The notes under the pieces were generated by a model. The model did not search any database. It saw only the letters and a list, made by a program, of their open reading frames with translations, and was not told the origin of the DNA. A stretch of DNA of 64,000 nucleotides from Magicicada septendecula (Eukaryota > Arthropoda > Insecta > Hemiptera > Cicadidae): NCBI GenBank assembly GCA_034769895.1, contig JAWRYS010000708.1:1-64000 (forward strand), written 5' to 3'. The stretch's first letter is position 1, and every line of letters starts with the position of its first letter. Shown one piece after another: positions 9,701-22,700 of the stretch. The translations under genes were made by a program, and so were the position numbers.

Positions 9701-12026
9701 ATTAACTAGTTATTTTCAAAAATTCGTGGAGGTTATGTGTAAGATGTAGGCCTACAAATAGGCCTATCGCAAACTTTTTATATGGTTGTAATGGATTTAA
9801 AAATAAATGATTAGTTGGTACTAGAAGAAACCTACGTTTTAACAAAAATTTCCGTAATTAGTGTACAAAAAACGGCTGTAGGCTACTTTTGAACCTGAGA
9901 CCATGCTGAATCATGATTCCCCATTACCATTCTCTTCCAGTATAATTCTTATGCAGTTTGCATTATTTTGTAAGAAAGAAAGTTGGTATGTTCAATGGCA
10001 ATTTTCCTGTTCACCTTTTAAAAGCATAATTGTTATTCAGTTTCCTTTCTTGTTCTGAATTTATTGGACCGAAATTATAACCTAGTTCCCATTTACGGCA
10101 CATTATTACCTTACAAAGACGAATTTAAGTAAATCTAATTTATAAGGAAAGAAGTACATTACAATCCTCACTTCAACCTAATGCAATAAAAACCAATGTG
10201 CAAGTTTCTATCAATATGGAAATGATTAAGTATTAGTACGGTAATTGGTTACTGTGGAATTTTATGTTGGTCTAAGTTAATGAAAAAAAAAATTGGAAGA
10301 ACCACTTGAAACCGATATAAAATGACTAGCCTATATTGCATTAAAAGATGTCAAAGAGTGTATTTTGCATAAAACTGATTACAGTAAGGACCTTTGTTTA
10401 TGAATAGAAACAAATAAAGACTCCATACTTAGTTTGTACCATTAAAATTCACAATTCACAAACTGATAGATATTATTTCATAATGTCTATTGTTATTCAA
10501 AATATTGAAATAACAAATGTATAAACAAAGTTTTGTTTATTCTGAATACAAAAATTAAATAAATTTGACATTTATAGCCTTTTACAAAGAATATAGAAAC
10601 TTGTTTTACTGTGGTGTAATGATTTGTTTTATATAGCAATTTCTCAGGTTTGAACAAAAACAGACACTCACGATCCAACAGTTCCATGATTATTTTCACA
10701 CATCATAATAAAAAACATGTTTTCATACTCTTAACAAAAAAAAAAATCAATAGCAACATACGTTTATTATGAGAAAATATGATTAAAAATTGTAACCTGC
10801 CATTACTTGTATGTTAAGAAAACTCTTATAACATTTGCAAACAAGAAATCTTCAATTCTCTTCATATTTGTTTTAAAATAAACTAAAGTTTCTACTGCAG
10901 GTTTAAGTCCAGTGCCTATTTAATTTATTATAAATAATTATTCCTGTATCTTGTTAAGTGATAATATTTTATTAATACATCTGCTTCCTGCTCATGTGCA
11001 ATGTAACTAGAGTAAGAATGACCCCCTGGCTCATATGTGCAGATAATTTTTTTAAGTGTAGGCCTAAACGTCATTATGAGCACTTTGTATCATTGAAATT
11101 TAGTCAGAGTCTAATAAGCAATTTGGCCTATCCTAACTTACTACATCTAAGAATAACTTAATAGTGTCAGTTACCTTTATTTAAACATTAAATAGGCCTA
11201 CATCTTAATTAGTGCACTAGCAGTATTTTTGTGTCATTACACTAAATCAAAGGAATTTCTCATTACAGTTCAAACAAATGTTGAAATTGTGTATTCCTTT
11301 TCTTTCAATTCACTTTTTATGAAATCAAGCTTTACATTAATGCTTCTAGGCTTACTGGTATTCTATATTTTCAATCAAATGTTCAATATCCAATAGTTAA
11401 AATTTCATGGAATTGTGAAATTAGCAATCCTATGACTAATGTGTGGTTATCAATCTATATTTAATTTGTCTTAAATAGAAATAATTTGGTTCAATTAAAT
11501 TTCTAAGTTCATTTGTTTTATAAATAATTTTAGTAATTTGTTTTTTTTTATGTTTACTGAACGATTCCTTATCAGTTTTTCATCTTTGTGTTGTCAGTTT
11601 TCATTTGAAAACATTGGATTTTATCATCTATAGTACTGTAAATACTATAGTCTTATAATTTTGGATGTAGAGGTCTCCTTCTCTAGAAAGCTTTGTTTCA
11701 GAAACTGTCAAAGCAATTCACTCTGTAACACTCCATAGGCTTCAGTTAACTTTATTTTTGAAAAGTGCTCGAGTATGTATCATTTTATTTATGTATGTTT
11801 TGCTCGAGTATTTCCATTTCCTTGTATATTTTCTACCAGAAAATGGATGAACATGGCTGATGAGACTAGTGACCAACCAGCACAGTGATTGTAACATGTC
11901 ACACTATGACTATAGAAAAGACTACCAATGTATGGTGTGTTTCTATATCCAGTTAACACTATTGTCAGTTGCTAAGAAAATAAGTTGAAATAACAAGTGC
12001 ATGAAACAGGCTGTAATTTTAATATA
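9701..12026. other. AT-rich stretch with no identifiable gene
   Basis: About 2.3 kb of AT-rich sequence. Only short open frames exist, and none has recognisable motifs. No tandem array, terminal repeat or RNA gene was seen. Confidence 0.5.
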
Positions 12027-13346
12027 CGAGGGGGTACCCAAAAATAACTGGAATTTTTTTTTAAAGCTATGTATTTAATTTTTTTTACAAAACAACCTTA
12101 TAACCTTCAAAGTACTCTCCATTACACTTAATACATTTGTCCAATCTGCGATCCCATTCCTGGAAACATTTTTCAAACTCGTCTGTTGTGATGGCCGACA
12201 GCTCCTACCTCGTTTTTTTCTTTACCGCTTCCACGTCGTCAAAACGTTGTCCTTTCATGTCCCTCTTCATTCGCGGAAACAAGAAGAAATCGCATGGAGC
12301 GAGGTCAGGTGAGTAAGGGGCGTGGGGCAAGGGAGTCATGTTGTTTTTTGCTAAAAACTGGCGCACTGAAATGGCTGCGGGAGCAGGTGCATTGTCATGG
12401 TGGAAAAACCACTCCCTCGTATGCCACAAATCGGGCCTTTTTTGTCGCACATTGTTACGCAATCTTTTTAAAACTTCCAAATAGAAAGCCTGATTAACAG
12501 TCTGACCTGGTGGGACGAATTCAGAATGCACTACCCCTCTCACATCGAAAAAACAAATGAGCATCGTCGTCTTGATGTTTGATTTCACGTGACGAGCTTT
12601 TTTTGGGCGAGGCGACAATGAAATTTTCCACTGGCTTGACTGTTGTTTAGTTTCGGGGTCATAACCATAGCACCATGACTCGTCACCAGTAATGACCTTG
12701 AACAAAAAATCTGGGTCGGTTCGGAGCTGGTCTTTCAATGAACGGCATGTTTCAACTCGATTCTCTTTTTGCTGTTCAGTCAGGACCCGAGGCACAAATT
12801 TTGCAGTGACCCTTCTCATCCCCTAATCTTCTGACAAAATTCGCTGCACCGAGCTCCAAGTTATTCCAGATAACTTACTAATCTCTTCAATGGTCCGTCG
12901 TCGGTCTTCAAGCATGATTGCTTGAACTTTTTTAACATTTTCGTCAATTCTGGGAGTTGACGGACGTCCAGAACGAGGTTTGTCATCAATTGACATTTCA
13001 CTTTCATTGAAACGATAAAACCATTGGTACACTTGAGTTTTTCCCATAGCACTATCCTTGTAAGCTGTTTTCAACATCACAACAGTTTCTGCGGCGTTTT
13101 TCCCAAGCAGGAAACAAAATTTCACAGCAGCGCGTTCACTTAAATCCGCCATGACAAAAACGAGGAGCAAGCAAAACTGCTTTTACAAAAAGAATTACTG
13201 TGACCGGACATAACCTTCTCAGGCGACAACAATGACGGCACTGAACTCGGAACGAGTTGCGCTACACTCGCCTAGCGGGAGAAATGCGTACTACGTAAGC
13301 TCCACCAGTCGCAGCGCTATTCCGGTTATTTTTGGGTACCCCCTCG
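12027..13346 (-). mobile_element. mariner transposon with both ends and TA target duplication
   Basis: Terminal inverted repeats of 26 bp begin cgagggggtacccaaaaat at 12027 and end with the complement at 13346, with one mismatch between them. TA flanks both sides (12025-12026 and 13347-13348), the mariner target-site duplication. Length is 1320 bp, typical for a full-length mariner. The single gene runs on the minus strand (12085-13152) without frameshifts but with two nonsense codons. The structure is otherwise whole, implying a comparatively young insertion. Confidence 0.95.
12085..13152 (-). pseudogene. mariner transposase (DD34D) with two nonsense codons
   Basis: This would be a 355-residue transposase, the normal length for the family. 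I chose the start at MADLSERAAVKFCFLLGK (13152) rather than the upstream ATG at 13170, because family members begin close to this motif. The N-terminal half holds two helix-turn-helix regions (AAETVVMLKTAYKD; TIEEISKLSGITWSSVQRIL). The catalytic triad is complete: Asp in ITGDESW, Asp in FHHDNAPAP and Asp in SPDLAPCDFF, with 34 residues between the last two. The C-terminus ends EGYKVVL. Two in-frame TAG codons interrupt it, one at the linker after RILSED (12823-12825) and one in the C-terminal part after KKKTR (12205-12207). There is no frameshift, so the copy was inactivated by point changes only. Confidence 0.93.
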
Positions 13347-13474
13347 TATTCTTAGAGACTTAATATGAGTAATCTATTAAAGTCATTTGTTTTAAATGGT
13401 TTTTATTAGAGCTCTTGAATTTTGCTTAGATTAGTCAAAGACCCAATAAGTTCTTTTTACGGTTCTCTAATTTC

Positions 13475-13664
13475 TTGGATTTCGTTGTCCGTGACGTGTC
13501 CGTTAGTTAACTAAATATAATTACTTCACTACCGACTCGGAACACAAAGTTTTTTATAGGTAAAAACGTAAAAGTTTTACCTTATAGCCTATAAAGGTTA
13601 TACCTTATACATAAAAGGCTATAAGGTAAAACTTTTACATTGGTAGTGAAGTAATTATATTTAG
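13475..13664. mobile_element. Penelope-like tail fold-back with 11-bp target duplication
   Basis: The left half matches the 3' tail of the PLE at 60884-62764 in inverted orientation (ggatttcgttgtcc, tgacgtgtccgtta, gactcggaacacaaag). The right half returns in the other orientation with two paired blocks: 13512-13533 with 13641-13662, and 13568-13590 with 13617-13639. The segment is bracketed by tctctaatttc at 13464-13474 and 13665-13675. It is thus an inverted, internally shortened dimer of a PLE tail inserted as one unit. It encodes nothing. Confidence 0.75.
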
Positions 13665-13675
13665 TCTCTAATTTC

Positions 13676-14811
13676 ATACCATGCTGTTTCCCCTCTCTGT
13701 ATGTTAGTTCTCTTAACTTGTAATTTGCAATATTTGAAGTTGTAATAATTTCTTAGAGCTCTAGTAAGAGTCACTTTTGTTGTTAACATGGGTACATCTC
13801 ACAAATGTTCATTTCTTACAATTTCTTCTCTTTACAGGACTAAAAATTTCTTTAATAACTCCATTGTTTGTTCTGGAACTTTCAGTTGCCACCCTTAACA
13901 CTTTGGCCCTATCATAAAATAATGGTTGAGAATCAGGGCTTTTATTTAAGGATACTTTTCATTAGTAAATTTTCTCATTACATTTGTACTCATAAGATGA
14001 AGTTAAGAATTAAGAAAAGGTGAAACCAACTCATTAGATTGACAAGCCTCTAGGCATACTGCTACTAATTGAAAGAGGCAATTAGTACAAATTTGTTTTC
14101 TTAAGCCTTTAACAATACTGTGGCTTTTGCTTTTAAGCATGATTACTTCTCCCTTTTTACAGTTCATCAATTTGCATTCTGACAGTCTTTTGAATTGTTC
14201 ATAAAATTTCCATCTAGGATTATACCCACCCATACACTTACCTGAAACACTTTATTAAGATGCAGATTTATCCCTTGTAGAGTCATCTTCCAGTCCCTTG
14301 AAAAACTAAAAGTATCGTATGTCTCTGGAATAGGTAGTCAAAGAAAAACAGAATTCAGGTAGCAAGTTTCCATTATTTCATGATCGATATATCCTAGAAG
14401 CAAACTGTAGCTTCCAGTTATTGTTCCTGAGAAACCTTATTAAGGGGTTTATCAAAACAAACAATTACAAGCTCATACTTCTCTGCATTTGATAACAAAA
14501 GTTTGAAAAATGTACCTAACCTAAAAATATATAGTTGGGTTATTGAAAATGAAATATGAAGGATTGGAGAATGTTTATTGATTAAATATTATGTATAGGT
14601 TTTAAAATGAAATAACTGCAAATAATAGTTATTTCAATCTTTGTTATTACGTTGCATGCAAAAATATTGTTTAAATATCAATAATTGGAACAACTGTAAA
14701 CTAGTTGACATTGTACTATTTTGTGTTGTGTTCCTAATCCTAACTGCATGTTTACACTTACACCTTCTTCATCTATGTGAAAAGTGAATGAAAACACGGA
14801 AAACAAGATAC
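13676..14811. other. AT-rich spacer without genes
   Basis: No open frame has family motifs, and no repeat structure was recognised between the fold-back insertion and the target duplication of the next PLE. Confidence 0.5.
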
Positions 14812-14824
14812 TTCAGCCACTAAG

Positions 14825-15651
14825 ATTATAAATAAACAAGATTACACCGACGAACTTAACACAATAAAATACATAGCAATCAAAAACGGTTACAACCCTA
14901 ATTTAATAAACACACTTCACAAACGCATCAAAAACAAAAACAACAAAATACAAAATACCATCAACACACAACCCAATAAATACATCACACTCACATACCA
15001 CAACTTCTACACACACAAAATCGCCAACACATTCAGAAAACACAAATACAAAATAGCATACAGAACAACCAATACCATAAAAAAACACATAAATAATACA
15101 AACACAGACATAGACAAATATAACAAAACAGGTGTTTACAAATTAAATTGTAATGACTGCAATAGTTTCTACATAGGCCAGACGGGAAGATCTTTTTCAT
15201 CCCGTTATTCTGAACACTTAAAAGCTTTAACCAACAACAATACACACTCCGCATTTGCCACACACATACACACAGAAAACCACAGTTACACCAACATAGA
15301 CACTAATCTTGAAATTTTACATTACTTACCCAAAGGTCGAAAACTCAACACAACTGAACAATACGAAATATATAAACACCACACAACACAACCAAACAAC
15401 ATACTTAACGATCAATTACAATATAAATCACATACACTTTTTGACACAATTATACAAAAAACAAACATTAAGTTGAATCCCCGCGCCAATCCCCTTCCTC
15501 CACACACCACCCCCACTACACCTTCCACACAACAACCGTTACTAAATGATGGCAGTCTGGCTCAAAGCTGAAGAAGGCAAATACGTACGCCGAAACGCGT
15601 TCAACGAAAAACAGTAAGTTTCACAAGAAAAAGTTCATTTTTAGATAAGTG
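14825..15651 (+). mobile_element. 5'-truncated Penelope-like element (family B) with 13-bp target duplication
   Basis: The 13-bp sequence ttcagccactaag occurs at 14812-14824 and again at 15652-15664, bracketing the insertion exactly. Inside is the C-terminal part of a PLE polyprotein in one open frame (14840-15571), then a short 3' tail with ctgaaga, a small stem and gccgaaacg. That tail motif is the hammerhead-like core common to PLE ends. Most of the reverse transcriptase is missing, as expected for 5' truncation during target-primed reverse transcription. A related but longer copy is at 26218-27465. Confidence 0.9.
14840..15571 (+). pseudogene. PLE polyprotein C-terminus with GIY-YIG endonuclease
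   Basis: An uninterrupted 243-codon frame with no in-frame ATG at its start, because the element is truncated. It begins DYTDELNTIKYIAIKNGYNP, the linker after the reverse-transcriptase thumb, and passes KYITLTYHN and TFRKHKYKIAYRTTN. It then reaches GVYKLNCNDCNSFYIGQTGR, which combines a CxxC zinc-binding pair with the GIY-YIG nuclease core. Downstream are EHLKAL, ATHIHTENHSY and KLNTTEQYEIYKH, the remaining nuclease segments. The enzyme domain would nick target DNA for reverse transcription. The frame has no stop, so decay is limited, but the piece cannot be expressed as a full PLE protein. The family call is firm from the RT-linker-GIY-YIG order shared with 26224-27342. Confidence 0.88.
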
Positions 15652-15769
15652 TTCAGCCACTAAGTTTATTACATATCATAAAGAAATGTTGTTCTGTTAC
15701 ATAATACAACAAGTAAGTAATAGAATAAAGTTTATCATTTTCCAAACAGAAACATTTCCATGGAATTCA

Positions 15770-16430
15770 TAGACAATTTGTCTGTTAATTTCCTTAATTT
15801 CTGGATTGGGCATATCTATCAATATTTGTTCAAAGCTTGTTATTTTCATAATTTTCTTTTAATATAACTTTGTAGAAATTTCCATCTTTGGATTGATATC
15901 CTGTAGCATAAATTTCTCCCTCATCATTGTTTACTTTCTACACAACAAACATACTTGCAGTGAGTTTTATTTCTTGGTCCTCCAGCAAAAACAATGAGAA
16001 CAAAATTTCCCGGTTGAATCTTTTGCCACTCTGGTATTTGATAGTTACTTCTATGGTAGTGTCTTTCAAAACACTTATTGTGAATTAATCTTTGTTATAA
16101 TCAGAGTCATCGCAATAAGTAGAATGTTGTTTAGATTTTTTATTACTTTATGGTCAAAATACAATCTTCTTCTTAGATTTGTTTTTCTGGTAACATTGTT
16201 TCTGCTAGATATTTCTTCTTTTTACACGATATTGTCTTCAGCTTCTTTTGCCAGGGGTCTTCAGTTCTTAAAACTTCTCTGTATCTTCCAGGTTTGAAGC
16301 AAGGCATCTTTCTTTCTTTTTGTATTTAATATGTATAATAGCCCTACTCTTCTTATACTCATTGCGTTCTTTTCAACTGAAAGCAGATTCTGAAAACTTT
16401 CTTCCATCGACTTGAAAAATTCCTGTTGTT
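15770..16430 (-). pseudogene. Possible decayed coding remnant, family not recognised
   Basis: Minus-strand translations give protein-like stretches in shifting frames. Near 16270 one reads like CFKPGRYREVLRTEDPWQKK. Near 16050 another reads like YQIPEWQKIQPGNFVLIVFA, followed in another frame by DEGEIYATGYQSKDGNFYKV. The pattern of a charged linker followed by a small beta-rich domain recalls the C-terminal tail of some insect transposase-like proteins, but I cannot name the family. Stops and frameshifts are frequent, so any gene is long dead. Confidence 0.3.
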
Positions 16431-19400
16431 AAAACCAGCTATGACTTTTTTACTAATCATACCTTCTCTCCACACTTGGCCTAACAGTGTAGAAAATTCA
16501 CATTTTGTCAGTGGACAAACTGCTTGCCTTTCAGTCTGTTTTTTTCTCAGTCAAGCTTATCAATTTTTTCTCCCAAGAAATATCTTACTGAGTCAGAAAC
16601 ACATTTATGAATTGGTTGAATTTTGTCAGTTATGTGACTTAGTGATAATTAAGCACTAACATAACAATACCCCTGATATTTATCAGATGCAGAGAGAAAT
16701 ATTTTTTTCACATCTGTTCTACACTAACAAAATATCTGGAAATCTTTTTACATAGGTTTTTGAATAATTTAATTAATTTTATCTTTCATAGAATATGTTT
16801 TAAGAGTGGTGAACTCATAATAGTATCTACATTTGGTAAATTCTTATATTTAATAGTACTAAACAAACAAGAGTATTTGAATAACAGCATTTACATTACC
16901 CCAAAATCACATTTAGATTTACCACACTGGGCAATTTTTGTGGGGTAATTGTAAATGCAGTATAGCTTGAAACTTTTAAAAAACCTTTACAGAACATCAC
17001 AAAAAGTTAATAAAGACTGTTAGATTTACATTTATGTTGTTTTGGTGAAATTTCTGTCCAAAAATCAGTATACTTTCAAAGTCATACAAAACTGTTTCAC
17101 AGTATATTTTAACATGAAAACTTTGGTTATAAATAGTAGCACATACGGTACCCTTATATTAGAAGCCCAGCAGCACTCTTCAGTTTTGAAGGGAACTTCA
17201 ACAGATGATGTAAAGACAATATTGATTATCTGAAAACTAAAACCTCCCTATCATTTACAATTATCCCACCTAACCCTACAACATAATTCAACTTGTCCTT
17301 GTGTGTTTCATACTTCCAGAGGTTTTATGTGATTAGGTGTATATGAAACTTTTGTAATACCGTATGATTAAGAAAAGTTCAAATCAGCTGACTGTCTAAG
17401 AAGCAATAGTTATTTGCAGAATGTTGGGCTATTAAAACAATTCTGAAAGAATTATTGCTCTTAAAACATCATCCTTTATCAAGTAACTACTGAAATCTGC
17501 TTGTTTTCAACAGCAAGCTGAAGTTCCATTATGACTTGGTGACACTACAAAAATTTCAAAGATTCACTTAGCCTTGTTAGACTAAACTGGGGTTGTTGAT
17601 GGGCAGGATTAATGTTAAAATTACTTTGAGATGCCTGTGAAGGACCAATCATGTTGCAGATGACTTGAAAATAAAAAAAATCCAACATCTTTCAAAAAGA
17701 ACTGACCTTCCAAATGTTGACATAAAGACTCATGTTTTACGCCTATCTCTTGAGGAGTTTTTGAGAAACTGTGAACACATAATTTGATCCAGATAGGACA
17801 CTTATGAAATAATAATACTAGTTGATTCAAAAAATTAAAAAACAATATCTTTCTTTTTACGTATACATTGCACTTTTCTAGTGAGCAACACTAATTATTA
17901 AACTAATTCACCACATTAGCAAATAATTATAGTTCTTAAAGTGCAATTAATTAATATATTTCTTTAATATTTAATGTTATTTATCATAATTATTGGCACA
18001 GTACATTTGACAGCATAATGTATTCCTGTAAACTCATTGGATGATACAAGGCAAATAACTTTTTATCATAAATCATTTTAACTGAGTTTTTTACAGTTCA
18101 GAAGACTATGGGGAAAAGAATAGCAAGGAGAACAAAAAATAATTTCTGTAGTTACTTATCATTTATTACTCCCTCTTTCATACATGGCGAACAATCACTT
18201 GTTTGATGCTCTGCATTGCTGGCTAACCTAATCACCTCTTGTATGAGTCCTCTTTGGAAGATATATCTTCAATACTTACCTTTTGTTAGTCATGTTAATT
18301 ACTATTTGTATTTGAGTAAATAAATGTAAATTTTGCAACCTATTTAAACAAGTTGAAGAAATAAAATAAAAACAATTTAAAATAAGAATTTTGTTTCTTC
18401 ACTTTTTTTTTTTTTTTTTTTTTTGAGTGAGCTCAGAGTGACCATACCTGTCAGTCACATCTACATCTACAGACACTTCTGCCTCATCTTCTTCATGGTT
18501 GGATATAAATTTGCTGCTGGCATTTTTTAATGTAACTATTTCAGTTTGGAATACTTTTTTTTTACATATTGGAAAGCTTATTACTGTAGCACTGCACCAG
18601 CAACGGTGTAGTATGGCTTACTTTATAATTATTGTTGGTGTTTGTGTATAATTTTAATTTCAGTTATGAAGTTATGAATTTGTATATGCAAAAAAGTTAT
18701 TTATTTGTTCAGTTCAATTTTCTACTGCACCAATGCTTTGACATTGTGATAGTTGCCCTTTTTATACACAATTTGTTATGTTGGTAGATGGAGCTTTAGA
18801 AACCATTTTCTGTTTCTTAACCTTGATGGTGATAACCTGTAATGTACACATTACATTTTCTATTAAGGACAGTGCCAAGTTTGAACACTAAAATAAACAG
18901 ACTAAAAAAGCCTGGTGATTACTATGATACACAGAAATTACGACTATTATTAGTCAATGACAAACAAAATTATATGAATAAACTATAACTATAATGAACA
19001 GATTGCATATCCCAAAAATAAAGGGCCAATAGGAAATGTGCACAATGGTAACTAGGTTAATGAAATAAAATGCTTATTAGATGCATATATTTTTATTTAC
19101 TTGTATTGCCCTGAGATAATTCCAAAGGAACTTGTTCATGACATGGCATCCACGATCTGGATAATCTTTTCATGACTGGACTCTTTCTTACCAGAATAAC
19201 TCGAGGAAAGCTAAAATTTGATTTAGCACCGAGATTATATGTGGTTTCTGGAGTACATTCTGTAAGATGTTTAGTCAGAAAACCTATTATGCTGGTTATA
19301 AAATATCCTGTGGTTACTTGTACCCATGATTGGTGCAAATGAAAGTTGTACTTGCGTAATTTTTTTCATCAGTTCAGTTACTGAGCATGTGTGAAGCAAT

Positions 19401-19739
19401 TATCAACCTCCTAAGAATTAGTTTCTGAATAAACATTCACTTAAAAAAAATGTGATTCTTTTTGGAATAAAGTGAAATTATTCTCAAGCATTTCTTTTTA
19501 CTTCATCTTTATTTAAGTACTTACCAAATACATAAATGAGATACAATTCCTTTATATTTTAAATTATATTTAAATGAGATACAAGCCATCTCATCAATCT
19601 GCACATGTTAAAGTATAGTTATATATTAAAACATCTTATTTCAAGTTACGTTCAACTCTTCCATATACATTTGACAAGTGCAGATATAATGCCAGAGGAG
19701 TACTCATCGTCAACAAGTCTGTCTAGTGACCCGTCAACA
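16431..19739. other. AT-rich region without identifiable genes
   Basis: About 3.3 kb with only short, motif-free open frames. A 22-base T run at 18403-18424 could mark the poly(A) end of an old minus-strand retrotransposed sequence, but nothing recognisable follows it. No other repeat structure was seen. Confidence 0.45.
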
Positions 19740-22700
19740 TTATTCTGTATAACGCTACGTAACTTTTTGTGTGCCAGCATCTTAGCTTCTCATTGTGATG
19801 GACCTCTTTCTTTCTTCTCTTCCTATGCCACTACAGCCCTTCTTGGGCCCTGGCCTCCTTCAATTTTTCCCCACATTCTCCTCTGTCAGCAGCCATCCTC
19901 CTCCAGGAACGCACTTTCAATATCTCTTTTGCATCCTCATCCACCACATCCTCCCATCTTCTCCTTGGTCTTCCCACTGGTCTTTTTCCATGGATTCTGG
20001 TATACAATAGTTTTTGTGGTATCCTTTCTTCTCCCATCCTGGCTACATGACCAGCCCACCTTAGATGCTGTAGTTTTATGTACTGTGTTAGCGGTGGTTC
20101 TTTATACATTTGATACAATTCATAGTTATATCTTATTCTTCAGCCATGTACGTCATTAACTGGTCCCAGGATTCTTCATAATATTTTTCTTTAAAAGGTA
20201 TCGAGAGTGTTTGCTGCTTTGGAGTTCAGGATACACGTTTCGCAACCATAGGTTAGGATGGGTCTTATTATTGATTTGTATATCCTTAGTTTCATGTTTC
20301 TGTGGATGTCTTTGGATCTGCAGATACTTGATGTGGCGAAATACGCTTTATTGGCTTGGACTATCCGGTTTCGGATTTCGGCTTCTTCTGTGCCGTTTTT
20401 TTTCTAATATGGTTCCCAAGTATTTAAATTTGTCCACCTTTTCGATATTGTCGATTGTTCCATAGTTTCTTTGTCTTCTAGTCTGCACTAATATTTTTGT
20501 TTTATCTATGTTGATTTTTAGGCCTATATTGCTAGGATTTTCTTTGAGTTCAGAATACGTTTCCTCTGCTGCATTTTTGTCCAACACATTATGTTGATGT
20601 CGTCCGCATAGGCTGCTAATTGGACCGATTTGTTTGTCAGTACGTTGTTTCTTCCTACTGACAGTTTTCTGATCACATATTCTAAAGCTAGATTAAACAA
20701 GGTCGGGGCCAGCCCATCTCCCTGTTTTAACCCTCGATTGATTACAAATCCTTCTGTCTTGTGTCCTTGTATTCGTACCTGAGCTTCTGTATTAGTCATT
20801 GTCAAGTTTATCATCCTTACCAGTTTCACTGGTATGTCGAATTCGTATAAAATATTAGATAGTTTATCCCTATCTATCGAATCATAGGCTTGTCTAAAAT
20901 CAACAAAAATATTATAGACGTCTATATCTTGTTCCCACACTTTACTCAGAACTTGTCTGACTGTATATATTTGATCTATGGTGGATCTTCCTTTTCTGAA
21001 ACAGGACTGGTATTCGCCGATAATCTCTTCAGCATATGGCTGTAATCTTTTATTGATTATGTATGTAAAAATTGTATATCCGGAGCATAGTAGAGAGATT
21101 CCTCTGTAGTTCTGGCATGATAGCTTGTCCCCTTTTTTATGTATAGGACATATGATGGTTTTCCTCCAATCATCAGGGATTTGTTCTGTACTCCATATAG
21201 TGAGTATTAAGGCATGCAATTGTTCCACAAGTTTTTTCCCACCCCACTTAAGTAGTTCAGAGGGAATTTCGTCAATTCCTAGAGCTTTGTTATTTTTCTG
21301 TGCTTCAATTGCCTCTTGTATTTCCTGCATTGATGGTGGCAGTTTGTCATCGTGTTCATTTCCTCTTCTAGGCTCTTGTCTATTTCTGTCTTTTGTTTCG
21401 TCCGTTAGGAGTCTTTTGAAGTATGTTTTCCACATTATCTTAGTTTCTTCTATGTCACTGATTATTTCTCTGTTTTGATTTTTTCATAGATTTGTATTTG
21501 GTTTATATCCTTGTTTTAAATTTTTAATAAATTTATATGCATCTCGTGAGTTATTTTCTATAAAGTCTTTTTCCATTTTCAGTATTTTGTTATTCTCGAA
21601 CTTTCTCTTTTTATGTCTGCAAGTCTTATCTGCCAGCTTCCTTTTTATTCTGAACTCTTGTTTTCTTTCTCGTGTCCGTCTTGTCATATATAATCTGTGT
21701 GCTTTGTTTCTTTCTCCAATTGCCCTTTTGCACTCTTCGTCAAACCATTGGTCCGTTTCATTTCCTTTGTTTATTCCTAATATTTCTTTTGCCGCTGGTT
21801 TTGTAGTGTTTTTAATGTTTTCCCAGTGTGATTCTAATGTTGGGTTTTCCTTCTCTTGAAGTTTTTCACTGATTTCTTTTTGAAGTTTATCCCGGATGTC
21901 TTGGTCTTTCAGTTTATCTATGTTTAATCTTTCTTTTCTCTCTGTTTTACTGCTTTTGTTCTGGTTAATTTTGCACCTGAAGGTAGTTTGCATTAGCATA
22001 TGATCTGAGTTACAGCATGCCCCTCTTCTGCTTCTTACATTTAATATACTTGTTGCTGCCCTTTTGTCTATCAGAACGTGGTCTATCTGATTTCCTGTTT
22101 CTCCGTCTGGAGAGATCCATGTTATTTTATGTATATCTCGGCAGGGGAAGTATGTTGAGATAATGACCATATTTTTACTAGTCGCAAAGTCTATTAGGAG
22201 GTTTCCGTTCTCGTTGGATTCGTCATGCAGTCTGTGTTTTCCAGTTGTTCCTATGTATTCTTCTTCTTTCCCGATTTTGGCGTTCATGTCTCCTATAATC
22301 ATTTTTATGTCATTTCTAGGTGCTGAGTCATATATTTGTTCTAACTTTTGGTAAAATTCTGTCTTTAAAATCTCATCTTCGTCTTCTGTGGGACAGTGCA
22401 CATTTATTATTGTAAGATTAAAGAAATGAGTTTTTATTCTGATTTTGCACATCCTTTCATTGATTGGTGTAAAATCCTTTATATGTTGTTTTATTTTGTT
22501 ATCTATAATAAAGGCTACTCCAAATTCTCTTGTTCCACTGTTTTTTCCACTTTGGAGTATAGTGTGCCTCTTCGTGTCTCTTATTCCTTGTCCTAACCAT
22601 CTTGTCTCTTGTATTGCGGTGATTCTAATTTTATATCTTTTGAGTTCATCGCAGAGTTCTCTTTGTGCTCCGGGTCTGTTCAATGTTCTGACGTTCCATG

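Noticed and set aside
18403-18424. Poly-T run as the tail of a SINE or processed gene
   Set aside because: No box A/B promoter, no recognisable transcript and no flanking duplication were seen next to it.
17042-19338. Open frames of 60-80 codons in the AT-rich central region
   Set aside because: Lengths are as expected by chance in such sequence and none shows a family motif.
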